Shown here in pieces: positions 1 to 7,063 of a stretch of 60,971 nucleotides of DNA (positions within the stretch are counted from its first letter, which is position 1; each line of letters begins with the position of its first letter). The stretch covers positions 1 through 60,971 of the forward strand of contig DAOOIT010000038.1 in NCBI GenBank assembly GCA_035384565.1, in the 5' to 3' direction. Under the pieces are notes generated by a model. That model searched no databases. It had not been told where the DNA came from and was given only the letters and a program-made list of their open reading frames with translations. The translations under genes and the position numbers were made by a program. Origin of the DNA: Planctomycetota bacterium (GTDB taxonomy: Bacteria > Planctomycetota > PUPC01 > DSUN01).

Positions 1-181
1 GGAGCCTGAAGGGCTCGCATGGGATAGCCCAGGGCAACGCCCTGGGGTCAGCGGGCTCCACGGGTCCAGCCCTGAAGGGGCGGGATAGAAGCTCCCTATT
101 CCGCCCTGTCAGGGCTGCCGCGGGGCGGTCTTGTTCCCAGGGCGTTGCCCTGGGCTATCCTATTTCGCTCCTTCGGAGCTC
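1..181. repeat. Nested REP-like inverted repeats
   Basis: Two inverted pairs lie one inside the other. The outer pair is GATAGCCCAGGGCAACGCCC (23-42) against its reverse complement at 136-159, flanked by short GAGC...GCTC hairpins at 1-16 and 166-181. The inner pair is 67-88 against 96-117, 22-nt arms starting CAGCCCTGA with about two mismatches. All four units share a small hairpin plus a GATAG or GGATAG core, so they look like REP/BIME-type units arranged head to head. Repeats of this look are common between genes in PVC genomes; that link is from memory. I see no gene here. Confidence 0.75.
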
Positions 182-231
182 CCGCAGCCACCTACAATTC
201 CGGCCCACACCCGCGCGCCGCCCTCAAGTGC

Positions 232-269
232 GAAGGGCAAGGGGCTCCTTGCGGAGTCCCTTGCCCTTC
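232..269 (-). terminator. Long hairpin after tRNA-Phe
   Basis: A 38-nt hairpin has arms GAAGGGCAAGGGGCTCC and GGAGTCCCTTGCCCTTC around a TTGC loop, with one mismatch. It begins five bases past the encoded CCA of the minus-strand tRNA. No clear U tract follows, so it could stop transcription, protect the 3' end for trimming, or simply be another repeat. Confidence 0.5.
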
Positions 270-273
270 TGGC

Positions 274-348
274 TGGTGGGTGGGGTGGGCATCGCACCCA
301 CGACCCCAGCATTTTCAGTGCTGTGCTCTACTACTGAGCTACCCACCC
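274..348 (-). tRNA. tRNA-Phe (GAA), unusual D and T loops, CCA encoded
   Basis: The minus strand folds into a full cloverleaf. The acceptor stem is GGGTGGG/CCCACCC, followed by discriminator A and an encoded CCA. The D stem is GCTC/GAGC, the anticodon stem CAGCA/TGCTG, the loop CTGAAAA (anticodon GAA, Phe), the variable loop GGGTC and the T stem GTGGG/CCCAC. Two loops are abnormal. The D loop AGTAGTA is only 7 nt and lacks the usual GG pair. The T loop is TGCGATG instead of TTCRANN, so position 55 is G. The G18-Psi55 and G19-C56 elbow contacts therefore cannot form normally. A consensus promoter sits just upstream, so it is probably transcribed. Confidence 0.9.
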
Positions 349-361
349 ACGCATTTGTATA

Positions 362-390
362 CTTATAGCAGACGCTGGCTGTCTTGTCAA
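362..390 (-). promoter_or_regulatory. Sigma-70-type promoter of tRNA-Phe
   Basis: On the minus strand, TTGACA (390-385), a 17-nt spacer and TATAAG (367-362). The predicted start near 355 is about seven bases before the mature tRNA 5' end. Confidence 0.8.
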
Positions 391-434
391 ATGCCGCTTT
401 GCCCCCGGGCCACGTGGCTCCGCTTGCTCGCCGC

Positions 435-463
435 TTGGATTGGGGGGGAGTTTCTGCTATACT
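435..463 (+). promoter_or_regulatory. Promoter of hisC-hisB-response regulator
   Basis: TTGGAT (435-440), a 17-nt spacer and TATACT (458-463). Start expected near 470, giving a leader of about 40 nt before the hisC ATG. It also argues against a hisC start at 384, which would lie upstream of the promoter. Confidence 0.7.
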
Positions 464-509
464 TACCACACCCGGCGACGGGCCGGGGCGGGGGGGCAGG
501 CAAACGCCA

Positions 510-1574
510 ATGAAAGCCAAGAGCTATTTCAGGCCGTGCATTGACAGGATGTCGGGCTACACGCCCGGCGCGCAGCCGCCCGGCCCCATTTACGCCAAGC
601 TGAATGCCAACGAAAACCCCTATCCGCCCTCGCCCAAGGTGCTGGAGGCCTTGCGCGCGACCGCCGATGAGAGCCTCCGCCTCTACCCCGACGCGATGGC
701 CACCCCGCTCCGCGAGCGGATCGCCAGATACCACGGCCTGTCTCCTGCCCAGGTGCTTGTGGGCAATGGCTCGGACGATCTGCTGACGATGATTCTGCGC
801 AGCCTCGTGGGTCCCGGTGAGCTCGTGGTTGCGCCCCATCCCACGTACCCGCTCTACGAGGTGCTCGTCGAGATACAGGACGCGCGGATGCGCTGGGTGG
901 ACTTCCCGCCGGACTTCTCGCTGCCCGAGGACCTCGCGCAGCCCGGGGCGCGGGTGACCTTCGCCTGCAACCCGAACTCGCCCTCGGGCACCTGGGTGGA
1001 GCCGGCCGCGATTGCGGGCCTCGCGAGCCGCGTGGACGGCGTTCTGGTGGTGGATGAGGCGTACGTGGATTTCGCGGAGGGGAACTGCCTGGGGCTTCTG
1101 GGCCATTTCCCCAACGTCATCATCCTGCGCAGCTTCTCGAAGTCCTTCTCGCTCTGCGGGGTGCGTCTCGGCTACGGGCTGGCCAGCGAAGAGATCATCC
1201 GGGGGCTGGCCAAGGTGAAGGACTCGTACAACGTGAACCGCTTCGCCATCGCGGCCGGGGTAGCGGCGCTGGACGACGTGGCGCACATGCGGGCCAACGT
1301 GGCGCGCATCCGCCTCGAGCGCGAGCGGCTGAGCGCCGCGCTGCGCGCGATGGGGCTGTTCGTCTACCCGTCGCAGACCAACTTCGTGTCGGTCGTCTGC
1401 ACCGAGCCTTCGCCCCGCGACTTCGCCGCGGCGCTCCAGCGCGACGGCATCCTCGTCCGCACCTTCGGCGACCCGAGGCTGAAAGACTGGCTCCGCATCT
1501 CGGTGGGCACCCCGGAGCAGACCGATCGCATTCTGGCGGGCATCGAGCGCACTCTCAGGGGCACGAGACCATGA
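510..1574 (+). CDS. hisC: Histidinol-phosphate aminotransferase
   Basis: This PLP enzyme (class I/II aminotransferase fold) converts imidazole-acetol phosphate and glutamate to histidinol phosphate in histidine biosynthesis. It has 354 residues, normal for the family. Visible motifs are NANENPYPPSP near residue 32, GNGSDDL, NPNSPSGTW, VVDEAYVDFA and SFSKSFSLCGVRLGYG with the Schiff-base Lys211. I chose the ATG at 510, the first codon of MKAKSYFR, because the in-frame codons back to 384 lie upstream of the promoter and encode no family sequence. The stop overlaps the hisB ATG by four bases, so the two are likely translationally coupled. HisC paralogues also act on tyrosine or phenylalanine, but adjacency to hisB supports the histidine role. 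Confidence 0.95.
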   Translation: MKAKSYFRPCIDRMSGYTPGAQPPGPIYAKLNANENPYPPSPKVLEALRATADESLRLYPDAMATPLRERIARYHGLSPAQVLVGNGSDDLLTMILRSLVGPGELVVAPHPTYPLYEVLVEIQDARMRWVDFPPDFSLPEDLAQPGARVTFACNPNSPSGTWVEPAAIAGLASRVDGVLVVDEAYVDFAEGNCLGLLGHFPNVIILRSFSKSFSLCGVRLGYGLASEEIIRGLAKVKDSYNVNRFAIAAGVAALDDVAHMRANVARIRLERERLSAALRAMGLFVYPSQTNFVSVVCTEPSPRDFAAALQRDGILVRTFGDPRLKDWLRISVGTPEQTDRILAGIERTLRGTRP

Positions 1575-2170
1575 CGAACGTTCCGAACCGCAGCGCCACG
1601 GAGAGCCGGAAGACGCGGGAGACCGACGTCGCCGTGGCCCTGAACCTCGATGGCGAAGGCCGCACCCGGATCGCCTCGGGCATCGGGTTCCTGGACCACA
1701 TGCTCGATCTCCTGGGCAAGCACGCGGGCCTCGACCTGGAGATCAAGGCGACAGGCGACACCCACGTGGATGCGCATCACACGGTGGAGGACGTGGGCAT
1801 CTGCCTCGGGAAAGCCCTGGCGGCGGCCCTGGGCGACAAGCGCGGCATCCGCCGCTTCGGGTTCGCCAGCGTGCCCATGGATGAGGCGCTCGCCGAGGTG
1901 AGCCTCGACCTCAGCGGCCGCCCGTTCCTCGTGTTCGCCGCGGCGTTCCCCACCGAGAAGACAGGAGCCTTCGATGCGCAACTGGTCGAGGAGTTCCTCC
2001 GGGCGCTGGGCGGGAATGCGGGACTCACCCTCCACGTGCGGGTGCCCTATGGGCGCGACACGCACCACATGGCAGAGGCGATCTTCAAGGCCCTCGCGCG
2101 CGCGCTGCGCGAAGCGGTGGCCAGGGACCCGCGCGTGTCGGATGTTCCCTCCACGAAGGGCGTTCTGTGA
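1571..2170 (+). CDS. hisB: Imidazoleglycerol-phosphate dehydratase
   Basis: HisB is a manganese-dependent dehydratase that converts imidazole-glycerol phosphate to imidazole-acetol phosphate, the substrate of HisC next door. The 199 residues match the monofunctional bacterial enzyme, with no phosphatase domain. Signature metal-binding segments are GFLDHMLDLLGKHAG near residue 38, DTHVDAHHTVEDVGI near 64 and YGRDTHHMAEAIFKALA near 160; SLDLSGRP and the C-terminal STKG are also typical. ATGA overlap with hisC at the 5' end, and its TGA overlaps or lies just before the response regulator start. The rest of the his pathway is not in the window. Confidence 0.96.
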   Translation: MTNVPNRSATESRKTRETDVAVALNLDGEGRTRIASGIGFLDHMLDLLGKHAGLDLEIKATGDTHVDAHHTVEDVGICLGKALAAALGDKRGIRRFGFASVPMDEALAEVSLDLSGRPFLVFAAAFPTEKTGAFDAQLVEEFLRALGGNAGLTLHVRVPYGRDTHHMAEAIFKALARALREAVARDPRVSDVPSTKGVL

Positions 2171-2184
2171 GGAGAGCAGCGGAC

Positions 2185-2766
2185 GTGCAGAAGGCCATTC
2201 TGGTGATTGATGACGACCCCGGCCTGCGCGGCCTCCTCGAGGAGTTCATGGCCAAGGACGGCTACCGCGTCGTCACCGCCGACTGCGGGCGCGAGGGCAT
2301 CGCCGCCATCGAGCGGGGCCGCCCCGACCTGGTTCTGCTGGATATCCAGATGCCCGGGATCAACGGCCTCGAGGTGCTCGCCACGATCCGCCGCAAGCAC
2401 GCCGACCTGCCGGTGATCGTGATCACAGGATACGGCTCCGAGGAGATCGTCACGCAGGCCATCCGCGCCGGAGCCGACGACTACCTCGCCAAGCCGCTGC
2501 GTCTTCGCACGGTGTGTGCGCGCGTGCGCGCCGCGCTGGAGCGCGCCGCCCTCCGAGACGACGCACGAGGCGCCTCCGAGGCGAAAGCAACCCGCGCATG
2601 CCAGGCGGCTGCCGAGGTGCTCGGAGCGCTGGGCGATGACCTCGCTCAGGCAGGAGTGCATGGCCTTCCCCTGGAGCGTCTGCGGCAGCTTCAGCGGGCG
2701 CTGGCCGCAGCCGATGCCGCCGCCATTGCGTCGTTGGCCGCCGGCGTTCGGAAGGCGGGCGCTTAG
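2185..2766 (+). CDS. Single-domain response regulator with helical tail
   Basis: A CheY-type receiver domain fills residues 1-118. It has the acidic cluster D9-D11, phospho-acceptor D53 (LVLLDIQMPG), T81 and K103 (LAKPLR). About 75 Ala/Arg-rich, probably helical residues follow, with no DNA-binding or enzymatic domain that I recognise. I prefer the GTG at 2185 because GAGGAG lies about ten bases upstream; a GTG at 2167 overlapping the hisB stop would add six residues. It is co-transcribed with hisC-hisB and has no histidine kinase in the window, so its partner is unknown. Its TAG overlaps the TAA of the convergent DUF177 gene. Confidence 0.85.
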   Translation: MQKAILVIDDDPGLRGLLEEFMAKDGYRVVTADCGREGIAAIERGRPDLVLLDIQMPGINGLEVLATIRRKHADLPVIVITGYGSEEIVTQAIRAGADDYLAKPLRLRTVCARVRAALERAALRDDARGASEAKATRACQAAAEVLGALGDDLAQAGVHGLPLERLRQLQRALAAADAAAIASLAAGVRKAGA

Positions 2767-3296
2767 GGCCTCCGGGGAGGGAGGAGGGAGCGGAGCTTCT
2801 CCCAGGGGTCCTCCGGCTCCTCAGTCCTACAGGAACAGGGGCCCTCGTTGCGGTTGTGGCCGCACTGGGGGCAGAGGCCCTTGCAGTCGGTGCGGCAGAG
2901 CGGCTTCATCGGCAGTTCCAGAAGCAGGCACTGGCGGATCTCCTCCGTCAGGTCCACCGTCATCTCCGTGTAGAAGTTCACCCGCTGATCGCCCCACTCG
3001 AAGTCGCGGCGGCCCATGCGCTGGCCGTAGGCCCCTGTTTCCGGCACGAAGAGCGCCTCGAACTCCCCTCGCAACTCCACCGGCACGGGGTCCAGGCACC
3101 GGCTGCACTCGGCCGTGGCCACCGTGCTCGCCCTGCCGTTTGCCAGAACATCCTCCTGCATTCGGGTGACCGTGACGGACACCTGGACGCCGTGCTCGAA
3201 CACCGTGTGCTCGGCGATGAGGTCCAGCTCGCCCGGCGCCAGGGTGGCATCCAGCGTGGTCGGGCGGTCCGCCAGCGACGGGACAGCGATCTTCAT
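2763..3296 (-). CDS. DUF177 (YceD-like) protein
   Basis: This 177-residue protein belongs to the DUF177/YceD family, whose E. coli and plant members are needed for normal 23S rRNA accumulation. Family hallmarks are the CSRCLDPV motif in the first half, an acidic middle and the C-terminal zinc-ribbon-like CKGLCPQCGHN. Longer readings exist, but the ATG at 3296 begins recognisable family sequence (MKIAVPSLADRP) and has GAGG upstream. In many bacteria this gene precedes rpmF (ribosomal protein L32). Here no L32 gene follows; the response regulator converges with a 4-nt stop overlap. Confidence 0.85.
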   Translation of the reverse strand: MKIAVPSLADRPTTLDATLAPGELDLIAEHTVFEHGVQVSVTVTRMQEDVLANGRASTVATAECSRCLDPVPVELRGEFEALFVPETGAYGQRMGRRDFEWGDQRVNFYTEMTVDLTEEIRQCLLLELPMKPLCRTDCKGLCPQCGHNRNEGPCSCRTEEPEDPWEKLRSLLPPRRP

Positions 3297-3316
3297 CTCC
3301 GTGCCTCGCTCCTCAG

Positions 3317-3345
3317 CTTCACATGTCCACGTGATTCCGTATAAT
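3317..3345 (+). promoter_or_regulatory. Promoter of URO-D-like / DUF4838 operon
   Basis: TATAAT at 3340-3345 is a perfect -10. The -35 is weak: CTTCAC with a 17-nt spacer, or TTCACA with 16. Start near 3352, about 48 nt before the GTG start. Confidence 0.6.
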
Positions 3346-3399
3346 GAGCATCGTAGCAGATAGGGCAGTTTCCTTCCAGCGATTCTGGAGGCACCGCAG

Positions 3400-4446
3400 G
3401 TGAACGGATACGAACGGGTCCGCACCGCGCTCGAGCGTCGCACGACGCCCGACCGCGTGCCGATGATGGAGCTGGTGATTGACGAGGCGGTCATGGAGGC
3501 CATCTACCCGGGCTGCAACTACTACGAGTTCGCCGACCGCTTCGGCCTCGATGCGGTGGGCCTCAACCGCTCGACCTGGGAGAAGACCCAGGTCCACTGG
3601 GTGGACGAGGAGAAGAAGCTGTTCCGGGACAAGTGGGGCGTGCTGCGGGGCTTCACCGCCGAGTCGTCGCCCTATCCCGTCGAGGCGCCCATCCGGACGC
3701 CCGAGGACCTCAAGCACTACACGCCGCCCGACCCCAATGGCCCCGAGGCTCTCGGCCATCTGCCCGAGGTCGTCGCCCGCTACAAGGGCCAGAAGGCTAT
3801 CTTCTTCATGGCGCGCGACTCGTATTTCAACCCCGCTCACATTCGCGGCGTCGAGAACTTCCTGATGGACATCGTGCTCAACCCGCGCCTGGTGCACGAT
3901 CTCATCGAGGTGTGCCAGAGCCACGACCTGGTGCAGATTCGCCGGGCCGCGGCCGCAGGGGCCGACTTCATCGTGCTGGGCGACGACTATGCGGACAAGA
4001 ACTCGCCCTTCATGTCCCCCGCGCACTTCCGCGACCTGTTCCTGCCCGGCCTCAAGCGGGCGGTGGATGCGGGGCACGAGGCGGGCGCCTTCGTGATCAA
4101 ACACACCGATGGCAACATCAACCCGATTCTCGACATGATCGTGGAGACCGGCGTGGACGGCCTGCACGCCATCGAGCCGCCGGCGGGCATGAGCCTGAAG
4201 GCGATCCGCGAGCGCTACGGCAACCGCCTGTGCCTGTGCGGCAACGTGGATTGCGGCCCGCTGCTCACCTGGGGCACGCCCGGGGAGGTCAAGGCCGCCG
4301 TCCGCCAGTGCTTCAGGGACGCGGCCCGCAGCGGCGCCTACGTCCTCGCCAGCTCCAACTCGATCCACTCGTCGGTGAAGCCCGAGAACTTCGTCGCCAT
4401 GCGCGAGGCGCGCGATGAGTTCGGGACCTATCCCCTGAAGCTGTGA
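3400..4446 (+). CDS. Uroporphyrinogen-decarboxylase-fold protein (paralogue 1)
   Basis: A 348-residue TIM-barrel protein of the URO-D/MtaA superfamily, whose members include haem-pathway decarboxylases and corrinoid methyltransferases. Visible landmarks are PDRVPMMELVIDE at the N-terminus, LGDDYADKNSPFMSP, IKHTDGNINPILDMIVETG and LCLCGNVDCG. The zinc ligands of MtaA-type enzymes (an HxC pair and a later Cys) are not preserved: the first site reads HTDG and the second SSNSIHSS. The decarboxylase role is unlikely because no porphyrin genes are near. The GTG start has GGAG upstream. The DUF4838 lipoprotein follows ten bases later, suggesting one operon in glycan metabolism. Exact reaction unknown. 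Confidence 0.85.
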   Translation: MNGYERVRTALERRTTPDRVPMMELVIDEAVMEAIYPGCNYYEFADRFGLDAVGLNRSTWEKTQVHWVDEEKKLFRDKWGVLRGFTAESSPYPVEAPIRTPEDLKHYTPPDPNGPEALGHLPEVVARYKGQKAIFFMARDSYFNPAHIRGVENFLMDIVLNPRLVHDLIEVCQSHDLVQIRRAAAAGADFIVLGDDYADKNSPFMSPAHFRDLFLPGLKRAVDAGHEAGAFVIKHTDGNINPILDMIVETGVDGLHAIEPPAGMSLKAIRERYGNRLCLCGNVDCGPLLTWGTPGEVKAAVRQCFRDAARSGAYVLASSNSIHSSVKPENFVAMREARDEFGTYPLKL

Positions 4447-4456
4447 GGAGACCGCG

Positions 4457-7048
4457 ATGCAATGGCACGGCTGTTGGCTCGGGGTAGCTGCCGTGGCGCT
4501 TGCGTTGGTGGGCTGCGCGCCGTTCGCCGGACGGCCCCGGCGGCCGCTGGTGCTCGTGCGAGACGGAAGGCCCGAGGCGGCGATTGTGCTCGACGCGACG
4601 CCCACGCGGGCCGCCCAACTTGCGGCCTTCGAGCTTCAGTACCACGTGCGGAAGATCACCGGCGCGCTCCTGCCCATCGTGAAGGGGCAAGACGCGGGGC
4701 AGAGCCGCCCCGTCCACAGCGTCAGAATCTGGGTCGGCGATACGGCGCGAGCGAGGGAGCTGGGCCTCACGCGCGAATCGCTCAGGACCCAGGAGTACGC
4801 CATCCGCCTGCTCCCCGGCGAGCTCATCCTCGTCGGACGCGACAAGGACGACCGCGGCGCGGTGACGTACGATGGCGACAACCCCGCCGTCTGCGAGGGC
4901 CTGCCCAGCTTCTGGGACGAGCAGGCGACCCTCTATGCCGCCTACGACTTCCTCGAACGCTTCTGCGGCGTCCGATGGCTCAACCCCACCGACTTCGGCA
5001 CCATCTGCCCCCAGGCCAGGACCCTCGTCGTCATGGGGCGCGACGTGCGGCGCAAGCCCTTCTTCGCCTTCCGCGACGCCATCGGGGCCTTCGGCGACAA
5101 CCCGTCATTCTACGACCAGACAAGCACCTTCTGGAACCGCGGCTCGGCCCAGTACGCCGCCTATGAGGCCGCTGCCTACCCCGCGCTGCGCGAACGCAAC
5201 CCCGACCCGAACCGGTTCGCCCTCGCGCGCCGCCATGCGGCCCACCTCTTCCTCCTGCGGATGCGCAACGGCGGCGAGGTGAACCGCTGCAACCACTCGC
5301 TCTACGGCTACTACCACCGCTTCTGGGAGAAGAGCAGCGACCTCGCCGCCGCCAGGCTCTTCGTGGCCCGCAAGCCCGAGATGTTCGCCCAGGGCTACGA
5401 CAAGGAGGCCACCCCGCCCCAGATGTGCTATACCAGCCGCGCCCTCATCGAGCAGCTCGCCCAGGACGCCCGCGACTACTACGACGGCAAGGCCACAGGC
5501 CGCGACCAGGGCATCTTCTGGAACCCCACGCTCCCCAACCAGTTCCCCGTCGAGCCGATGGACAACTCCTCCTTCTGCAAGTGCGTCGCGTGCCAGAAGC
5601 TCCTCGCCCCCAGGGCTGAGGGCGGGTTCTACTCCACCGGCGTCCACAGCGACTACTTCTTCCACTTCGTCAACGAGGTGGCGAAGGAACTGCACAAGAC
5701 CCATCCCGACAAGGGCCTGGTGACGCTTGCCTACGCGAGCCACGCGGCGCCGCCCACGCGGGTCAAGCTCGACCCCAGCATCGCCGTCCAGTTCTGCTTC
5801 GCCTGCAACCGCGCGCCGCACGACCGCCGCCAGTACGAGCACGAGATTCGCCTCCTTGAGGAGTGGGCGAAGGACCGCGAGCGCCCCCTCTACCTCTGGC
5901 TCTACTACACCTTCCCCAAGGAGTTCGCCGACAACGGCAAGTACCACTGCTTCCCCGGCTTCTTCGCCCACACCATCGGTGAGCAGATGCGTCTCTTCGC
6001 ACGCCTTGGCCTCCGCGGCATGTTCCACTGCGGCTACGGCCAGGACGTGGAGTCCTACGTCACCTTCAAGCTCATGGATGATCCGGCGCTCGACGTGGAT
6101 AAGCTGCTTGACGAGTACTTCGGCGGCCTCTATGGCCCTGCCGCCGCGCCGATGAAGCAGCTCTACCTGGGCATCGAGGAGGTCTTCTGCGACCCCGCCA
6201 ACTACCCGAAGGAGAGAGTCAGCGGCTCTGCGCTCTCCTGGGGCCATCTGGGCACCGAGGCCCGCATGATCGAGTTCGCCCGCCTGCTCGACAAGGCAAA
6301 GGCCGCAGCCGACCTGCCGCAGGTTGCGAACCTGCGGCAGGTCAGGGCGCGCATAGACCTCTTCGAGAAGGCCGTGTGGAGCTACATGGTCGCCGGCCGC
6401 GAGCAGTTCGTGAGCCGCCAGAAGGCGGCGATTCCGTCGCTCACGGCGCCCCGAGTGGGCGACGCCGGCGGCGACCCCTCGCGGGTGGAGTGGGCCAAGG
6501 CCGCGCCCCTTCAGGACCCCAGGCTGCCCACCCACTGGTATGACAGGGGAGGGGACAGGGCGTCGGCCCGCGCCCTCTCGGGCCGCATCGCGCACGACGG
6601 CCGCTACGTCTACCTCGAACTGGCCGACGCCTGCGACACGAGGAAACTGGTCACATCCGCCCAGGTCTTCCCCTACGACGACTGGGAGGTCTTCATCGCC
6701 GCCCAGCGCGCCGTGCCCTATCGCCAGTACGCCGTCAGCCCGAGCGCCCAGATCATCGCCCTCTCGCACGGCGAGGTGAACTTCCGCATGAACGTGCCCA
6801 TCAGCGAGCACGGCGTGCGAGCCGCCTCCGACACCACGGCAGCCGACAGGTGGGTCACGCGGCTGGCGATTCCTCTCTCGGGAGCCATCCCTGGAGGAGT
6901 GAAGCCTGGGGGAAAGCTCTACCTCAACGTCATCCGAGTCACCTCTCCGGCCCTCAGCGGCGCGGGGGGACTCGGCATTGACACCTGGGTGAGCTTCTGC
7001 ACGGTCCACGAGGCGGACCGGCTGGCCAAAGTGCTTCTGGAGCCATGA
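4457..7048 (+). CDS. DUF4838 lipoprotein, alpha-glucuronidase-like
   Basis: An 863-residue secreted lipoprotein: the signal peptide ends in the lipobox LVGC with Cys20. Residues about 40-190 resemble the N-terminal domain of GH67 alpha-glucuronidases. The DUF4838 core follows (about 200-520) with the cysteine-rich SFCKCVACQK segment. Residues about 690-863 look like a family-9 carbohydrate-binding domain (YVYLELADACDTRK, YDDWEVFIAAQ). It probably binds or cleaves plant or algal polysaccharide at the cell envelope, but no substrate can be assigned. A perfect palindrome at 6311-6343 lies in frame and encodes residues 619-629. GAGGAG precedes the ATG. Confidence 0.85.
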   Translation: MQWHGCWLGVAAVALALVGCAPFAGRPRRPLVLVRDGRPEAAIVLDATPTRAAQLAAFELQYHVRKITGALLPIVKGQDAGQSRPVHSVRIWVGDTARARELGLTRESLRTQEYAIRLLPGELILVGRDKDDRGAVTYDGDNPAVCEGLPSFWDEQATLYAAYDFLERFCGVRWLNPTDFGTICPQARTLVVMGRDVRRKPFFAFRDAIGAFGDNPSFYDQTSTFWNRGSAQYAAYEAAAYPALRERNPDPNRFALARRHAAHLFLLRMRNGGEVNRCNHSLYGYYHRFWEKSSDLAAARLFVARKPEMFAQGYDKEATPPQMCYTSRALIEQLAQDARDYYDGKATGRDQGIFWNPTLPNQFPVEPMDNSSFCKCVACQKLLAPRAEGGFYSTGVHSDYFFHFVNEVAKELHKTHPDKGLVTLAYASHAAPPTRVKLDPSIAVQFCFACNRAPHDRRQYEHEIRLLEEWAKDRERPLYLWLYYTFPKEFADNGKYHCFPGFFAHTIGEQMRLFARLGLRGMFHCGYGQDVESYVTFKLMDDPALDVDKLLDEYFGGLYGPAAAPMKQLYLGIEEVFCDPANYPKERVSGSALSWGHLGTEARMIEFARLLDKAKAAADLPQVANLRQVRARIDLFEKAVWSYMVAGREQFVSRQKAAIPSLTAPRVGDAGGDPSRVEWAKAAPLQDPRLPTHWYDRGGDRASARALSGRIAHDGRYVYLELADACDTRKLVTSAQVFPYDDWEVFIAAQRAVPYRQYAVSPSAQIIALSHGEVNFRMNVPISEHGVRAASDTTAADRWVTRLAIPLSGAIPGGVKPGGKLYLNVIRVTSPALSGAGGLGIDTWVSFCTVHEADRLAKVLLEP
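6311..6343. repeat. Palindromic repeat inside the DUF4838 gene
   Basis: Fifteen-base arms GACCTGCCGCAGGTT and AACCTGCGGCAGGTC flank GCG with no mismatch. The 33 bases are a multiple of three and encode DLPQVANLRQV. The core CCGCAGGTTGCGA recurs on the minus strand at 53226-53252, so this is a dispersed repeat that has entered a coding sequence. Confidence 0.85.
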
Positions 7049-7063
7049 CCCAGGCTCACGCGC

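Noticed and set aside
1..181. CRISPR-like array
   Set aside because: The units are inverted pairs of differing length without regular spacers, and no cas gene is present.
384..509. Upstream extension of hisC by 42 codons
   Set aside because: It would begin upstream of the promoter at 435-463 and shows no HisC sequence; the ATG at 510 opens the family's N-terminus.
3400..4446. True HemE (uroporphyrinogen decarboxylase)
   Set aside because: No porphyrin genes nearby, three diverged copies in 50 kb and glycan-gene neighbours; only the fold is shared.
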